A stretch of 59,757 bases of DNA from Desulfoscipio geothermicus (GTDB lineage: Bacteria; Bacillota; Desulfotomaculia; Desulfotomaculales; Desulfallaceae), in NCBI GenBank assembly GCA_016841905.1, contig JAENYF010000017.1:1-59757 (forward strand), written 5' to 3'. Every line of letters begins with the position of its first letter. The first letter of the stretch is position 1. A model generated the notes under the pieces. That model had not been told where the DNA came from and did no database searches. It saw only the letters and a program-made list of their open reading frames with translations. The translations under genes and the position numbers were made by a program. Of the stretch, positions 25,856 through 34,947 are shown in pieces.

Positions 25856-26866
25856 ATGCAGTACAGAAAACTGGGTCGTACCGGACTTAATGTGTCGGTA
25901 ATTGGCTTTGGGGGAATTCCCATACAACGGGTACCTGACAATGAAGCTACGACCATTGTGCAGCATGCTTTGGACAAAGGTATTAATTTCTTTGACACCG
26001 CTCGGAGCTATACAGATAGTGAAGCTAAAATGGGTGAAGCGTTAAAAAGAAGCCGGTCCGAGGTAATCATTGCTACTAAATCTATGGCCCGGACCAAGGA
26101 CGGTATGGCCTTGGATATTCAAACCAGCCTGGCTACGCTGGGCATAGATTATATTGACCTTTACCAGTTACATAACGTGAAAAGCCAGGAAGCTCTTGAA
26201 CAGGTGTTTAGACCGGACGGAGCGTTGGTTGCTTTAAAGGAAGCTCAAAAGGCAGGAGTGGTCAAGCATATCGGTGTCACAGGTCATGTTAAGAGCCATT
26301 TACTAGCAGCGCTGAAGTCAGGTGAGCTGGATACAGTGCAGTTTCCTTTTAATGCAGTGGAAACGAGTGAAGCGCAGGAGTTGTTTGAGCTAGCGGAGCA
26401 AGTGGGCGCCGGTATCATAATTATGAAACCGCTGGCTGGGGGAGCTTTAAAAAGCCCCAATCTAGCGCTGCGCTTTATACTGGAGCACAAAGTATCTACT
26501 GTCATTCCTGGGATGGATTCAATTGAGCAGGTGGATGAAAATACGTTGGCTGGCCAGGAACTGCTGCCCCTTGCTGCAGATGAAAAAAACGCACTGGAAG
26601 AGGAAGCTAGTACCTTGGGGGCTGCTTTCTGCCGACGTTGTGAATACTGCCAGCCCTGCCCCCAGGGTATTGATATACCGATGGTTTTTTTACTGGACGG
26701 GTACTCTACTAGGTATGGTTTAAAAGGCTGGGCCAGGGAACGTTACTGGGCGCTGCCGACTAAACCAGATGCCTGTATGGAATGTGGAGCCTGCGAAGAA
26801 AAATGCCCCTACAGCCTTCCCATACGCCGCATGCTAGTGGAATCAGCGGTGAGGCTCAGGGACTAG
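25856..26866 (+). CDS. Aldo/keto reductase fused to a 4Fe-4S ferredoxin module
   Basis: A 336-aa oxidoreductase. The TIM-barrel aldo/keto reductase domain (1-260) has MQYRKLGRTGLNVSVIGFGG, FFDTARSYTDSE with the catalytic Tyr, TKS with the Lys, and YIDLYQLHNV. The C-terminal part carries CRRCEYCQPCPQGIDIP and CMECGACEEKCPYSLPIR, the incomplete ferredoxin-like clusters common in anaerobe members of this family, probably for electron transfer to the barrel. ATG 25856 is used, with GGGGGAGA upstream, not the TTG at 25835. The substrate is unknown. It follows dacF by 27 bp. Confidence 0.9.
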   Translation: MQYRKLGRTGLNVSVIGFGGIPIQRVPDNEATTIVQHALDKGINFFDTARSYTDSEAKMGEALKRSRSEVIIATKSMARTKDGMALDIQTSLATLGIDYIDLYQLHNVKSQEALEQVFRPDGALVALKEAQKAGVVKHIGVTGHVKSHLLAALKSGELDTVQFPFNAVETSEAQELFELAEQVGAGIIIMKPLAGGALKSPNLALRFILEHKVSTVIPGMDSIEQVDENTLAGQELLPLAADEKNALEEEASTLGAAFCRRCEYCQPCPQGIDIPMVFLLDGYSTRYGLKGWARERYWALPTKPDACMECGACEEKCPYSLPIRRMLVESAVRLRD

Positions 26867-26877
26867 AATTTCCCCCC

Positions 26878-26906
26878 TTGACATTTCCCCTGCTATACGG
26901 CATAAT
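26878..26906 (+). promoter_or_regulatory. Promoter of tRNA-Val
   Basis: TTGACA at 26878-26883 and CATAAT at 26901-26906 with a 17-bp spacer, 35 bp before the tRNA. Confidence 0.75.
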
Positions 26907-26941
26907 AAATAATGCACGGGTGGGACAAGTATAGTATACTC

Positions 26942-27016
26942 GGGTGCATAGCTCAGGGGGAGAGCACTTCCTTGACGCGGAAGGGGTCGTAGGTTCAATT
27001 CCTACTGCACCCACCA
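26942..27016 (+). tRNA. tRNA-Val (anticodon GAC)
   Basis: The acceptor GGGTGCA pairs with TGCACCC, and CCA is encoded. The D-arm is GCTC...GAGC. The anticodon stem CTTCC/GGAAG encloses TTGACGC, giving anticodon GAC (Val GUC/GUU). The T-arm GTAGG-TTCAATT-CCTAC is intact. Length is 75 nt. Confidence 0.95.
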
Positions 27017-27021
27017 AAAAA

Positions 27022-27062
27022 ACGGAGTACTGTAATTACTGCGGTACCTCGGTTTTTTTTTA
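27022..27062 (+). terminator. Terminator of tRNA-Val
   Basis: GGAGTAC pairs with GTACCTC with a single bulge, followed by a run of at least eight T residues. Confidence 0.75.
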
Positions 27063-27270
27063 CATTTTTACTGCAATTAAAATTCCATCACCATCTCAAT
27101 ATACATTTTTTAAATATCTAACGGTTATTTGGGCAGGCAGGTTTTGAGCCTACCATTGTTCTGGTGTGGCACTAGCTAATTTTTGGCATCAATGAGTTTT
27201 AAAATTTTTTAACAGTTAACTGCCTATATAGTGTATTATAGGTTGAGAGGGTTTATTAGATAATGGAAAG

Positions 27271-28107
27271 GTGGTTACCAGACTTATCGTGGACAAAAAT
27301 ATTAATGCCATGTATTTTAGTGCCACAGGCACTACCCAAAAAATAGTATTAGCAATAGCCAATAAAATTGCTGAATATGATGGTCAAACTGTAAAAAATA
27401 TCGATTTTACCTTACCGGAAGCCAGGAAGGTAGCGGCATCGTTTACAGCAGATGATTTAGTAGTTTTCGGCGTTCCAGTCGTTGCAGGAAGAGTCCCCAA
27501 TGTTTTGCTTAAATATTTGGATACTCTGGTGGGAAATGGTTCATTAGCAGTTCCTGTAGTACTTTACGGCAATCGCAATTACGATGATGCGGCTATTGAA
27601 TTAAAAGGTATACTTGAATCGAAAGGCTTTCAAGTTATTGCCGCAGCTGCATTTATCGGAGAGCATTCCTTTTCTAAAATACTGGCTAAAAACCGGCCTG
27701 ACGAAAAAGATATGGCCATAGCAAATGATTTTGCCGAGCAAATATATAAAAAATTAAACGGTCCGGATAGCACAAAACCTGTATATGTGCCAGGCAACCA
27801 GCCTTTGGGAAGTTATTATGTGCCCAAAACTGCAAATGGTGATCCGATTGATATTAGAAAGGTAACTCCCAAAACAAACACTGAAGTTTGTACAGATTGT
27901 AAGCTTTGTGCCCATGTCTGTCCAATGGGCTCTATTGATGAAGAAGATGTTACCAAGCTAAATGGCATATGTACCAAGTGTGGAGCTTGCATTAAGAAAT
28001 GTCCTGTGGAGGCCAAATATTTTGATGACCCGGGCTTTTTAGAACATAAGCAAGATATTGAGGTTAAATTTGCTAGTCGTAGAGAGCCGGAGTTGTTTTT
28101 ATCTTAA
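27271..28107 (+). CDS. EFR1-type flavodoxin-ferredoxin protein
   Basis: A 278-aa redox protein joining an N-terminal flavodoxin-like domain (MYFSATGTTQKIVLAIANKI is the FMN-phosphate loop) and a C-terminal double 4Fe-4S ferredoxin (CTDCKLCAHVCPMGSI and CTKCGACIKKCPVEAKY, eight Cys). This is the EFRxx/EFR1 family of anaerobes. It likely shuttles low-potential electrons, with the partner unknown. The start is uncertain: GTG 27271 has only GAGAGG some 20 bp upstream, and GTG 27289 is an alternative that also precedes the flavodoxin strand. Confidence 0.85.
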   Translation: MVTRLIVDKNINAMYFSATGTTQKIVLAIANKIAEYDGQTVKNIDFTLPEARKVAASFTADDLVVFGVPVVAGRVPNVLLKYLDTLVGNGSLAVPVVLYGNRNYDDAAIELKGILESKGFQVIAAAAFIGEHSFSKILAKNRPDEKDMAIANDFAEQIYKKLNGPDSTKPVYVPGNQPLGSYYVPKTANGDPIDIRKVTPKTNTEVCTDCKLCAHVCPMGSIDEEDVTKLNGICTKCGACIKKCPVEAKYFDDPGFLEHKQDIEVKFASRREPELFLS

Positions 28108-28300
28108 CATTGAACAAGCTGTCTAAGGATAAAGCATACGGACAGACTAAGTGCATCGGACCATATGTTAGTCTCTTAAGTAAAGCATATACGACTTAGA
28201 TTTTTATTCATCGGCTTTTAGTAGACTAGGTTTACCTAGCAACTAAAGGTTACCATATAACACAATTGATTTAAGTGTCTTTTGCATAAATTATTATGTT

Positions 28301-28342
28301 AATCTAATAACGCCGCAGTTAATACTGCGGCGTTATTAGATT
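28301..28342. terminator. Bidirectional terminator, 19-bp perfect stem
   Basis: The arm 28301-28319 pairs perfectly with 28324-28342 around TAAT. It lies between the convergent EFR1 and SDR genes, 14 bp from the SDR stop. Confidence 0.85.
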
Positions 28343-28355
28343 AACTCGGGCGGTA

Positions 28356-29180
28356 TTATTTTCCTCCCGCGACTCGTAATACTTCACCACTGATATAATC
28401 CGACAACGGCGAGGCCATCAGCAGCACAGCGCCGGCACCTTCCTCGGGAGTGCCGAACCTTCTGAGGGGTATCATAGGTTTGAGCATATCACGCCTGTTT
28501 TCCGGGATACCGACGGATACTTTTTTGCCGTCAAGTTCAATGAGATCATTCTTTTCTTTAACCTGGGTGAGACGGGTCTCGATAAAACCGAAGGCTACCG
28601 TGTTGACACAAACATTTAAAGGTCCCCATTCTTTGGCCAGGCTTTTGGTAAAGCCCACCAGAGCTGCTTTGGCACTGGAGTAGTTGGTCTGCCCGGCGCT
28701 GCCGTCCAGGCCTGCGGTGGAGGCAATGTTAATGATTTTACGGGTTATCAGACGACCTGCTTCTTTGTCTTTTTTGGCAGCTTTTCGTATATAGGGGGCG
28801 GCAGCCCGGATAATCCGGAAGGGAGCGGTTAAATGTATATTAAGCATGGCGTCCCACTGTTCATCGCTCATTTTATGGATAACCGCGTCCCATATGTAGC
28901 CGGCGTTATTGACAATCACATCGATGCTGGATCCAAAGGCTGCCACAGCTGTTTTAATTAGGCTGTCCGGAAATGCCGGGTCGGTTACATCTCCTATACA
29001 TGCCACAGCCTGACCACCGCAGGATTTGATTTCCTCTACTACTTCATTTGCCGGGCCTGCGTCTAAATCACTTACCACTACACGACCGCCCTCTTGGGCA
29101 AAAAGTAATGCGGTAGCCCGCCCGATGCCTCGACCGGAGCCAGTGATAATGCAATTTTTATCTTTCAGCATAAGTTCCAA
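28356..29180 (-). CDS. Short-chain dehydrogenase/reductase (FabG-like)
   Basis: A 274-aa SDR. It has the nucleotide-binding GSGRGIG at about residue 15, VSDLD at the end of beta2, NNAG near 95, and the catalytic NIAST...YSSAK triad, all intact. It resembles 3-oxoacyl-ACP reductases/beta-hydroxyacyl dehydrogenases. No fatty-acid genes are adjacent, so the substrate is open. The TTG at 29180 has AGAGGTG at 8 bp. The ATG at 29171 is an alternative. Confidence 0.88.
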   Translation of the reverse strand: MELMLKDKNCIITGSGRGIGRATALLFAQEGGRVVVSDLDAGPANEVVEEIKSCGGQAVACIGDVTDPAFPDSLIKTAVAAFGSSIDVIVNNAGYIWDAVIHKMSDEQWDAMLNIHLTAPFRIIRAAAPYIRKAAKKDKEAGRLITRKIINIASTAGLDGSAGQTNYSSAKAALVGFTKSLAKEWGPLNVCVNTVAFGFIETRLTQVKEKNDLIELDGKKVSVGIPENRRDMLKPMIPLRRFGTPEEGAGAVLLMASPLSDYISGEVLRVAGGK

Positions 29181-29504
29181 CTAAAAAACACCTCTTTTGT
29201 ATTCTTTTAGCGTACCGCTGCATCTTTTCTATAGTCATCCTACTTTAATTTTTGAACTCCTTTAGTTCAAGCCCTGCTGCAATTTTATTGTTCCGAAATA
29301 ACGCCGGGTATTATAGCGTACTGGGAACAGCATAATAAATACACCTGCTCACGATGACAGGTGTGCACTTTCCTTAGTCGATTAGTTCATTCTGGACAAT
29401 TGTACAATAAACATAATCTTTGTATCCAATTGAAAATATTTATACTAAATAGTTGCTTGAAATGTTATTGTTATGGAAGGTGCCTTTAAAGTTTTATGTT
29501 CAGC
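29181..29504. other. Intergenic with weak hairpin
   Basis: 324 bp between the SDR and carbonic anhydrase genes, which both run on the minus strand. ACACCTG (29341-29347) pairs with CAGGTGT (29358-29364) and may be a weak terminator for the carbonic anhydrase transcript. Nothing else is seen. Confidence 0.45.
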
Positions 29505-30149
29505 TTATTCTGCGTTGTTTAACCATTGTACCTCACCCGACCTTAGGTGGTATTCTGCACCTGCGATGGTCAGTTTCCCATTGGCTAAAGCATGTTCCAG
29601 GATGGGGCTCCTTTCAATTTCTCTAATTGTCGCTTTGACGTTTTCTTTAATGGATTTTTCAATAAGTTCTTCTTTAGACATATTTTCACCTGCTTTGGCC
29701 ATTTCCACGGCCGGTGCGATTCTCTTGACAATGGCGCTTATACTGCCAGGGGCTTCACCGCCTTCGACGGTTGCAGTTACAGCCCCACAATTCTGATGTC
29801 CCATGATCACCAGGAGGGTGACCTGGAGATGCTCGATAGCATATTCTATACTGCCCAAGGAAACCGGATCAATGATATTGCCTGCATTGCGTATAATAAA
29901 AAGGTCACCCAGACCTTGATCGAAGATCAGTTCCGGAGGTACACGGGAGTCGGAGCAGCTGAGTATGGCAGCAAAAGGTTTTTGTCCTTTTAATAAGGCT
30001 GTTCTCTTGGTGGTTCCCAGGTCCAGATTGGCCTGCTTTGCTTCCATAAATCTTTTGTTGCCGTCAATGAGCAGCTGTTTTGCCTCGTCGCCCGAGGCTA
30101 CTGTTTCCGGTCTCTCATAGACTGTACCTGATTTATCAGCATGGGACAT
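29505..30149 (-). CDS. Beta-class carbonic anhydrase
   Basis: A 214-aa enzyme interconverting CO2 and bicarbonate. Zinc ligands are visible: Cys in ILSCSDSRVPPELIFDQG with the Asp-Arg dyad, and His/Cys in MGHQNCGAVTA. RNAGN is also conserved. There is no signal peptide, so it is cytoplasmic, and probably supplies bicarbonate or CO2 to carboxylation or one-carbon pathways. AAGGAAGGAG precedes the ATG. Confidence 0.93.
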   Translation of the reverse strand: MSHADKSGTVYERPETVASGDEAKQLLIDGNKRFMEAKQANLDLGTTKRTALLKGQKPFAAILSCSDSRVPPELIFDQGLGDLFIIRNAGNIIDPVSLGSIEYAIEHLQVTLLVIMGHQNCGAVTATVEGGEAPGSISAIVKRIAPAVEMAKAGENMSKEELIEKSIKENVKATIREIERSPILEHALANGKLTIAGAEYHLRSGEVQWLNNAE

Positions 30150-30363
30150 TGTAGTATCTCCTTCCTTTTATTGTGGTGGTCCTGACAATAGGGCTGGCGT
30201 GAGCACCAGTAAGGCTGTAAGTATATAACATATAATTTACTTCCTTCCTCTCACTTAAACCTACACATCTAAGTCTCTTCCGCTGACCAGTTAGAATTCT
30301 TTTGACTTAACTTCGGCATGTTAGCAATAAGTCCTTTTCTTGTGGAGGAAATTTTTAGAATAA

Positions 30364-30389
30364 AACCCCGTTATTTTGATAACGGGGTT
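30364..30389 (-). terminator. Terminator of the CDGSH-like gene
   Basis: AACCCCGTTAT (30364-30374) pairs with ATAACGGGGTT (30379-30389), followed on the minus strand by TTATTC and further T-rich sequence. Confidence 0.75.
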
Positions 30390-30410
30390 ACTGTGCTTTG
30401 TTATAAGTGT

Positions 30411-30602
30411 TTATACATTTTGAAAATCCTGTTCCTGACATTTTCCGCTACAATATGGTTTTTTGTTTGATTTACCACAACGGCATAAAGCTGTCTGTCC
30501 TTTATTTTCAATATGATTTCCTTGTGTGTCTATCAATATAGCATTGCCGGTTATAATATACGGTCCATTTTCCAGCACCTGAATAGTAGCTTCTTCTCTC
30601 AT
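30411..30602 (-). CDS. CDGSH-type iron-sulfur protein with Cys in place of the ligand His
   Basis: A 63-aa protein of the CDGSH (mitoNEET-like) group, which binds a redox-active 2Fe-2S cluster through three Cys and one His. The core reads CRCGKSNKKPYCSGKCQEQDF. The three Cys of C-x-C...P-x-C align, but the following D-G-x-H is S-G-K-C, so the fourth ligand would be Cys. The N-terminal segment (IQVLENGPYIITGNAILID) is typical of bacterial members. The start is ATG 30602 with AAAGGAG ahead, not the longer frame from 30635. Function is probably electron transfer. Confidence 0.85.
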   Translation of the reverse strand: MREEATIQVLENGPYIITGNAILIDTQGNHIENKGQTALCRCGKSNKKPYCSGKCQEQDFQNV

Positions 30603-30839
30603 AGTCGGCTCCTTTCTTGTATGTTGAATAATCATATGATTTCCGTAATCTCTATTTTGATACCAAATTTGAAAGTTAAATTTTTCTTGTATTCTATATT
30701 TTGTTTACTACGATATACCTGCTGCCATTGAGAGGTAGGTTTCAATATGAATATTCTTGTTTATCCTGTGAAATTTTACTATGGCATTATATTACAATAT
30801 TTTCGAAGGAAAAACGAAACTTTTGTTTAAATTTAAAAT

Positions 30840-31054
30840 ATGACCAAGGGGGAAATTGTACTAGCTGTTCAGGATGATGGAAATGGGATAGCACCGGAAG
30901 TGTTTGAGAAAACAGGTACACCCTTCTTTACAACTAAAGATAATTGTACGGGGCTAGGGCTATGCTATAGCATTGCTCAGAGACATATGCCAAAATTGAT
31001 ATAAAAACTAGTGCTCATGGTACTACTTTTTTATGTCCGCTTCAAATACTAAAG
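30840..31054 (+). pseudogene. Sensor histidine kinase remnant (HATPase domain)
   Basis: The frame from 30840 to 31004 encodes VQDDGNGIAPEVFEK, TGTPFFTTKD and GLGLCYSIAQRH: the G1, F and G2 boxes of a PAS-type histidine kinase ATPase domain. It stops at 31002-31004. A second frame then continues the domain end (KIDIKTSAHGTTFLCPLQI) to about 31054, so a frameshift is present, and the N-terminal sensor and dimerisation parts are gone. This is a clear decayed kinase. It resembles kinases of the sporulation phosphorelay type, but the family cannot be fixed from this fragment. Confidence 0.8.
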
Positions 31055-31203
31055 CCTTTTAGACTCACAACTTATTATGGCCTATACCGCCTATACCTGT
31101 AAAATGTTTAACAGCTTGATAACAGCTTGAACAATAATTAAACTAAAGAGTGACTGGTCAAGGGCAAGGTATTTATTCTTTGGTAATTGAGTAAGTATTG
31201 GTA

Positions 31204-32328
31204 TTACTCATATTGGCCGCGTAATTCAGCCAGAGCCGTTTTTAGTTGTTCCGTAGTATGAATATTTTTAAGTAACTTTTCTATATTTGAGGATTTAATT
31301 GGGTTTTGCATGTCATCCATAACTGTATATACCCCGGCCCGCCTTCCCAGCTGGAAGTTAGCTTTTTCTCGCGGTGTCATACCCAGGTAGCGATCGATAA
31401 TATTAAGCAATTTATCCCGTTCGGCAGGAAGGGTACCCTCCAATTCCTGCAGCAAATTACGCATGTGATCACTCACTACCGTTGTCGTTACCCCTGCCAA
31501 TGACTCAAGCAGTAAACGCTGTTCAATAACTACCTCGTCTTCATCTAAAGGCGTAAAAGCACCACTGGTCATCATATCATGTAGCGGGGTATTTTTTAGT
31601 ACCGATAGCGTTCTAAAGCGCAGGTAATCAGGGTTTCCCTGGTTGATTACATCTGCGGTTTCCAGGGCATGTTTTCGGGTATACTCTCTGCCGCCCAGCC
31701 CGGGCATGATATACCAGCACAGCGATATATTAGCGTCTTTAATTTTTTGCCCGGCTTCAATTAATTGGTTAGCTGTGATACCCTTTTGTATTATTTGCAA
31801 AACTGTATCTGAGCCAGATTCCATGCCCATGTGTATCCTGTCTAGACCGACCTCATGTAGTTCCCGGAGTTCATCTGTACTTTTTCTGGTTACGGTGTTA
31901 GCCCTAGCGTAAGTTGTTACCCGTTCCACAAAGGGCAAGGTAGTGCGAAGGTATTGAATAATCTGCACTAAGTCACTTGTCTTTATAATTAATGAATTAG
32001 CATCCTGCAAAAAAACATTTCGGGTGCCGGAATATAGCCAGTGAGCAACATGGTAAGACAAATGGCCATAGCGTGCTGCCTCGTTGATTACCTGTCCGTT
32101 GACCTCGCCGCCTAAACCGATATGCCAGGAAATCTTCCTGATTTGCTCAGCAACCTTAGCTACCGTATCGATATCCCGTTGCACCTCTTCGACTGTGCGT
32201 CGGCTGAACTGCTTGCCCTTGTAAGTTATGCAAAAGGCACATTTATTCCAGGGGCAGTTCCTGGTAACTCTAAGCAGCAAACTATATGCTTCGCTTGGGG
32301 GTCTGATTGGACCTTGCTCGATTAACAT
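31204..32328 (-). CDS. Radical SAM protein
   Basis: A roughly 374-aa radical S-adenosylmethionine enzyme of unknown reaction. The cluster motif is TRNCPWNKCAFCITYKG, i.e. C-x4-C-x2-C, rather than the commoner C-x3-C-x2-C. Elp3/MiaB-like features follow: GMESGSDTVLQIIQKGIT and IMPGLGGREYTRKHALETADV. I place the start at ATG 32328 (second of two adjacent ATGs), 6 bp after GGGAGGAGG. Monocistronic, with decayed sequence upstream. Confidence 0.85.
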   Translation of the reverse strand: MLIEQGPIRPPSEAYSLLLRVTRNCPWNKCAFCITYKGKQFSRRTVEEVQRDIDTVAKVAEQIRKISWHIGLGGEVNGQVINEAARYGHLSYHVAHWLYSGTRNVFLQDANSLIIKTSDLVQIIQYLRTTLPFVERVTTYARANTVTRKSTDELRELHEVGLDRIHMGMESGSDTVLQIIQKGITANQLIEAGQKIKDANISLCWYIMPGLGGREYTRKHALETADVINQGNPDYLRFRTLSVLKNTPLHDMMTSGAFTPLDEDEVVIEQRLLLESLAGVTTTVVSDHMRNLLQELEGTLPAERDKLLNIIDRYLGMTPREKANFQLGRRAGVYTVMDDMQNPIKSSNIEKLLKNIHTTEQLKTALAELRGQYE

Positions 32329-32355
32329 CATCTTCCTCCTCCCAAAAGTGCGCAT

Positions 32356-32624
32356 TAACTAATTTATTACAAGCAAAAACATTGATAACTGTTTAAGTGC
32401 CTGTAAGTTATGGATGATATTAGGCAATCAGTAGAATTATGCCTGCGCCAGCAACAAAAGTCTACACCCGAAAAGTTGGTTGCGTATTAGTGCTTGAGGT
32501 AGAGATTCTTTTGCAGATATGTAAGCTATGCTGCCTGCCGCCAAGAAAAAGGCATGTAAAATTCGCCTGGGCTCCCCTAGGGTATTAATCCGGCGTAGAT
32601 AAATATTGGATACAGGTTCCCTGT
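32356..32624. other. Intergenic, nothing recognised
   Basis: I see no gene, hairpin or RNA. It adjoins the short coding remnant at 32625-32790. Confidence 0.45.
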
Positions 32625-32790
32625 TTAATTCATCAGAATTAGAAGCCTGAGGGGCAGCGGGATACCAATGGTCCTGCTGCCCTCTCCAATGATTACAAAA
32701 GCATTGTCCGGTATTTGGGCATCCCTGTTAGAGGTGTTCATCACTGCAATAGTACCTTTTGCGATGGTTGATTTAAAATTAAGTAAACCT
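32625..32790 (-). pseudogene. Unidentified coding remnant
   Basis: A minus-strand frame between stops reads as good protein: EGLLNFKSTIAKGTIAVMN, then PDNAFVIIGEGSRTIGIPLP, ending in TAA at 32625-32627. There is no start or ribosome binding site, so it looks like the surviving 3' end of a gene. I do not recognise the family. Confidence 0.35.
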
Positions 32791-32869
32791 TCGTGCTAAT
32801 TTATGCTAATTTATTACAGATTTATCATACCAGGTGCAGAGCAAAATGTAAAATGTTACAGGTTGATTT

Positions 32870-34432
32870 TTAGATCAGCAGCATCGCCATAATTGCACAA
32901 ATACTTGTTAAGATTATTGAGATCACAAAGGCTGTTTTAATAACCTGGCTTTCTATACCCAATGCATCTATAGTAGCTGCTGCGTTTTGTAATTTGGCCG
33001 GCGAAATTACACTTGCCAATCCTCCGCCAATGGCAGTTGCTGCTATCACGATCAAAGCATCGACCTTAAGCATATCTGAAGTTAGTAAGTGATATTTGGT
33101 AAACATGGCGATTGTTGATGCCTCACTGCCGCTTACAAAACCTCCAAAAAGCCCTAAAAAGGCACTAATAAAGGGATACAGGGGACCGAAGGTGTTAGCT
33201 GACGCCTGGGCTAAAACGGCAATCATATTTGAGTTAGGCTTAGTAACCTCCCAAACAGTACCCATGTCCTGCATGCCTGAGTTATTTAGCACAAAGGCTG
33301 TAGCAAAAAACACACCCGCCGCAAAAGTTGGCCTGGGAGCCCGTGCCAGCCACTTGGAACAAGTTTCTTTGATGGCTTGTCTAGAAGGTCTTAAAAGTAT
33401 AAATGATAAAATAGTACTAATTAACACCCAGGTGTAGGCGTTCCAAAGCAGCCTGGTTTTAATGATTGTGCCTGGAATTATGGAGATAGGCGTGGCGATG
33501 ACATTAAACAGTAGATTAAATATCGGTTGATAAAAGTTGATTACTAATAATATGCTGATTAATATCAACCAGGGAGATAATGCTTTTAATAAGAACATTT
33601 CTTTTTCAATTTGCCGGTCTTCTTTAGACAACCTTGAACGGTCAATAATTGGTTGGCCGGTAACCTTTAAATAGACAAGCATCATTAAGATTGTGCACAT
33701 ACCGGCAACTACACCCGTTAATACCACTCCTGAACTGAGAAAAGGAATATGACTCATGGCAATAGCGGCAGCACCGTTGGTCATGCCGGCCAGCACACAT
33801 GGGATTAATCCTTCTTTTACAAGCTTGAACTGTCCGACGATATATAACATGCCTAATCCAATCACGGTGGAGATTACCGGTAGAAAGAGGGATATCACCT
33901 TGGCCGATTCCACCAGCGGGGTACCGGTCAGGTCGCCAATGATCACCAGGGAAGAGCCCAGCAGTGCATAAGTACATAAGGCATCATAGCCAATTGCCGG
34001 CAGGGCAACAGCCACAAAGGTGCTGTAACCCATAGCCAATAAAATAGGTGGCAAAATGGATACGGGAGTTGCACCTATAGATACTAACAGAGTCCCTGCA
34101 CCTACATTAAGCAACATAATCTGAACTGCTTTATCAGTGGGGGCCAGTGTCTTAATGAATACTACTATTCTTTGCAGAGCACCGGTTGCTTGCATAAAGG
34201 TTATTTGAAAAATTGAGGCGAAGACCATCAAGGAAACCGGAAAGGAAGAAATAAAACCGGCAAGACTGGATTTGAGGCCAACCTCGAGTGAGGTGTTAAA
34301 GAAAACTAAAGCAATAATAATGGTTAATACCCAACCGACCGTACCACTGACATCTGCCGCCATTTGTCTTTTAACCATTAAATACACAATGACTAAAATT
34401 GGCAACAGCGTCAAAAAGACTAAAAAACCCAT
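32870..34432 (-). CDS. L-lactate permease family transporter
   Basis: A 520-aa membrane protein with about 13 hydrophobic segments of the LctP family, proton-coupled uptake of lactate (or glycolate). Family-like segments include FMQATGALQRIVVFIKTLAP, IGATPVSILPPILLAMGYST, FVLNNSGMQDMG and FGGFVSGSEASTIAMFTKYH. It begins MGFLVFLTLLP with GGGAGG upstream. Lactate is a common electron donor for sulfate reducers, which suits the suggested host. No lactate dehydrogenase gene is adjacent. Confidence 0.85.
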   Translation of the reverse strand: MGFLVFLTLLPILVIVYLMVKRQMAADVSGTVGWVLTIIIALVFFNTSLEVGLKSSLAGFISSFPVSLMVFASIFQITFMQATGALQRIVVFIKTLAPTDKAVQIMLLNVGAGTLLVSIGATPVSILPPILLAMGYSTFVAVALPAIGYDALCTYALLGSSLVIIGDLTGTPLVESAKVISLFLPVISTVIGLGMLYIVGQFKLVKEGLIPCVLAGMTNGAAAIAMSHIPFLSSGVVLTGVVAGMCTILMMLVYLKVTGQPIIDRSRLSKEDRQIEKEMFLLKALSPWLILISILLVINFYQPIFNLLFNVIATPISIIPGTIIKTRLLWNAYTWVLISTILSFILLRPSRQAIKETCSKWLARAPRPTFAAGVFFATAFVLNNSGMQDMGTVWEVTKPNSNMIAVLAQASANTFGPLYPFISAFLGLFGGFVSGSEASTIAMFTKYHLLTSDMLKVDALIVIAATAIGGGLASVISPAKLQNAAATIDALGIESQVIKTAFVISIILTSICAIMAMLLI

Positions 34433-34623
34433 TATCTACCATCCTCCCATACTACAATGATATTTATTAATAAACTAATAATATATTATACTAAAAATAT
34501 GAAATTGAGCAATAAGATTTTTATATAACAAAATTTAGTAAACAGACCGTAATTATATGATATAACTCTCTATAACCCGACCTTATGGACAAACCAGGTG
34601 GTGAATTTTTGCCCAAGCGACGA

Positions 34624-34947
34624 TTATATAAAATTATAAAGCAGGGCCATGATAATAATACCCATTAATAAACTATAGAAAAGACTTCTGGTCTTAATGG
34701 CTACCAGCAGCGTGGGTAGGAAGGCCCAGATATACCGGTTATTAAGGCTAATATTGATATCCCCCTCGGGCGCTAATACACTTAGCGTTGTTAAAGCGCC
34801 TAAAACTGCAGGGGCTACAAAGGCCAACCACCGTTTCAGCGGTTTAGGAAAATCAAAGCGAGAAAACAGCGCCACCGGCAGGATACGTGGTAAAAGGGAT
34901 ACCAGCGACACACCGATGAGCATGAGCCAAATACTAGTCCCGCTCAC
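34624..34947 (-). CDS. azlD: Branched-chain amino acid export subunit AzlD
   Basis: A 107-aa protein with three to four membrane helices, the small subunit of the AzlCD/YgaZH-type exporter of branched-chain amino acids. LISLLP-like segments (SLVSLLPRILPVALF) and PAVLGALTTLSVLAP are typical. The GTG start overlaps the azlC stop by 14 bp, with GGGGGTG inside azlC as ribosome binding site, showing translational coupling. Confidence 0.9.
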   Translation of the reverse strand: MSGTSIWLMLIGVSLVSLLPRILPVALFSRFDFPKPLKRWLAFVAPAVLGALTTLSVLAPEGDINISLNNRYIWAFLPTLLVAIKTRSLFYSLLMGIIIMALLYNFI

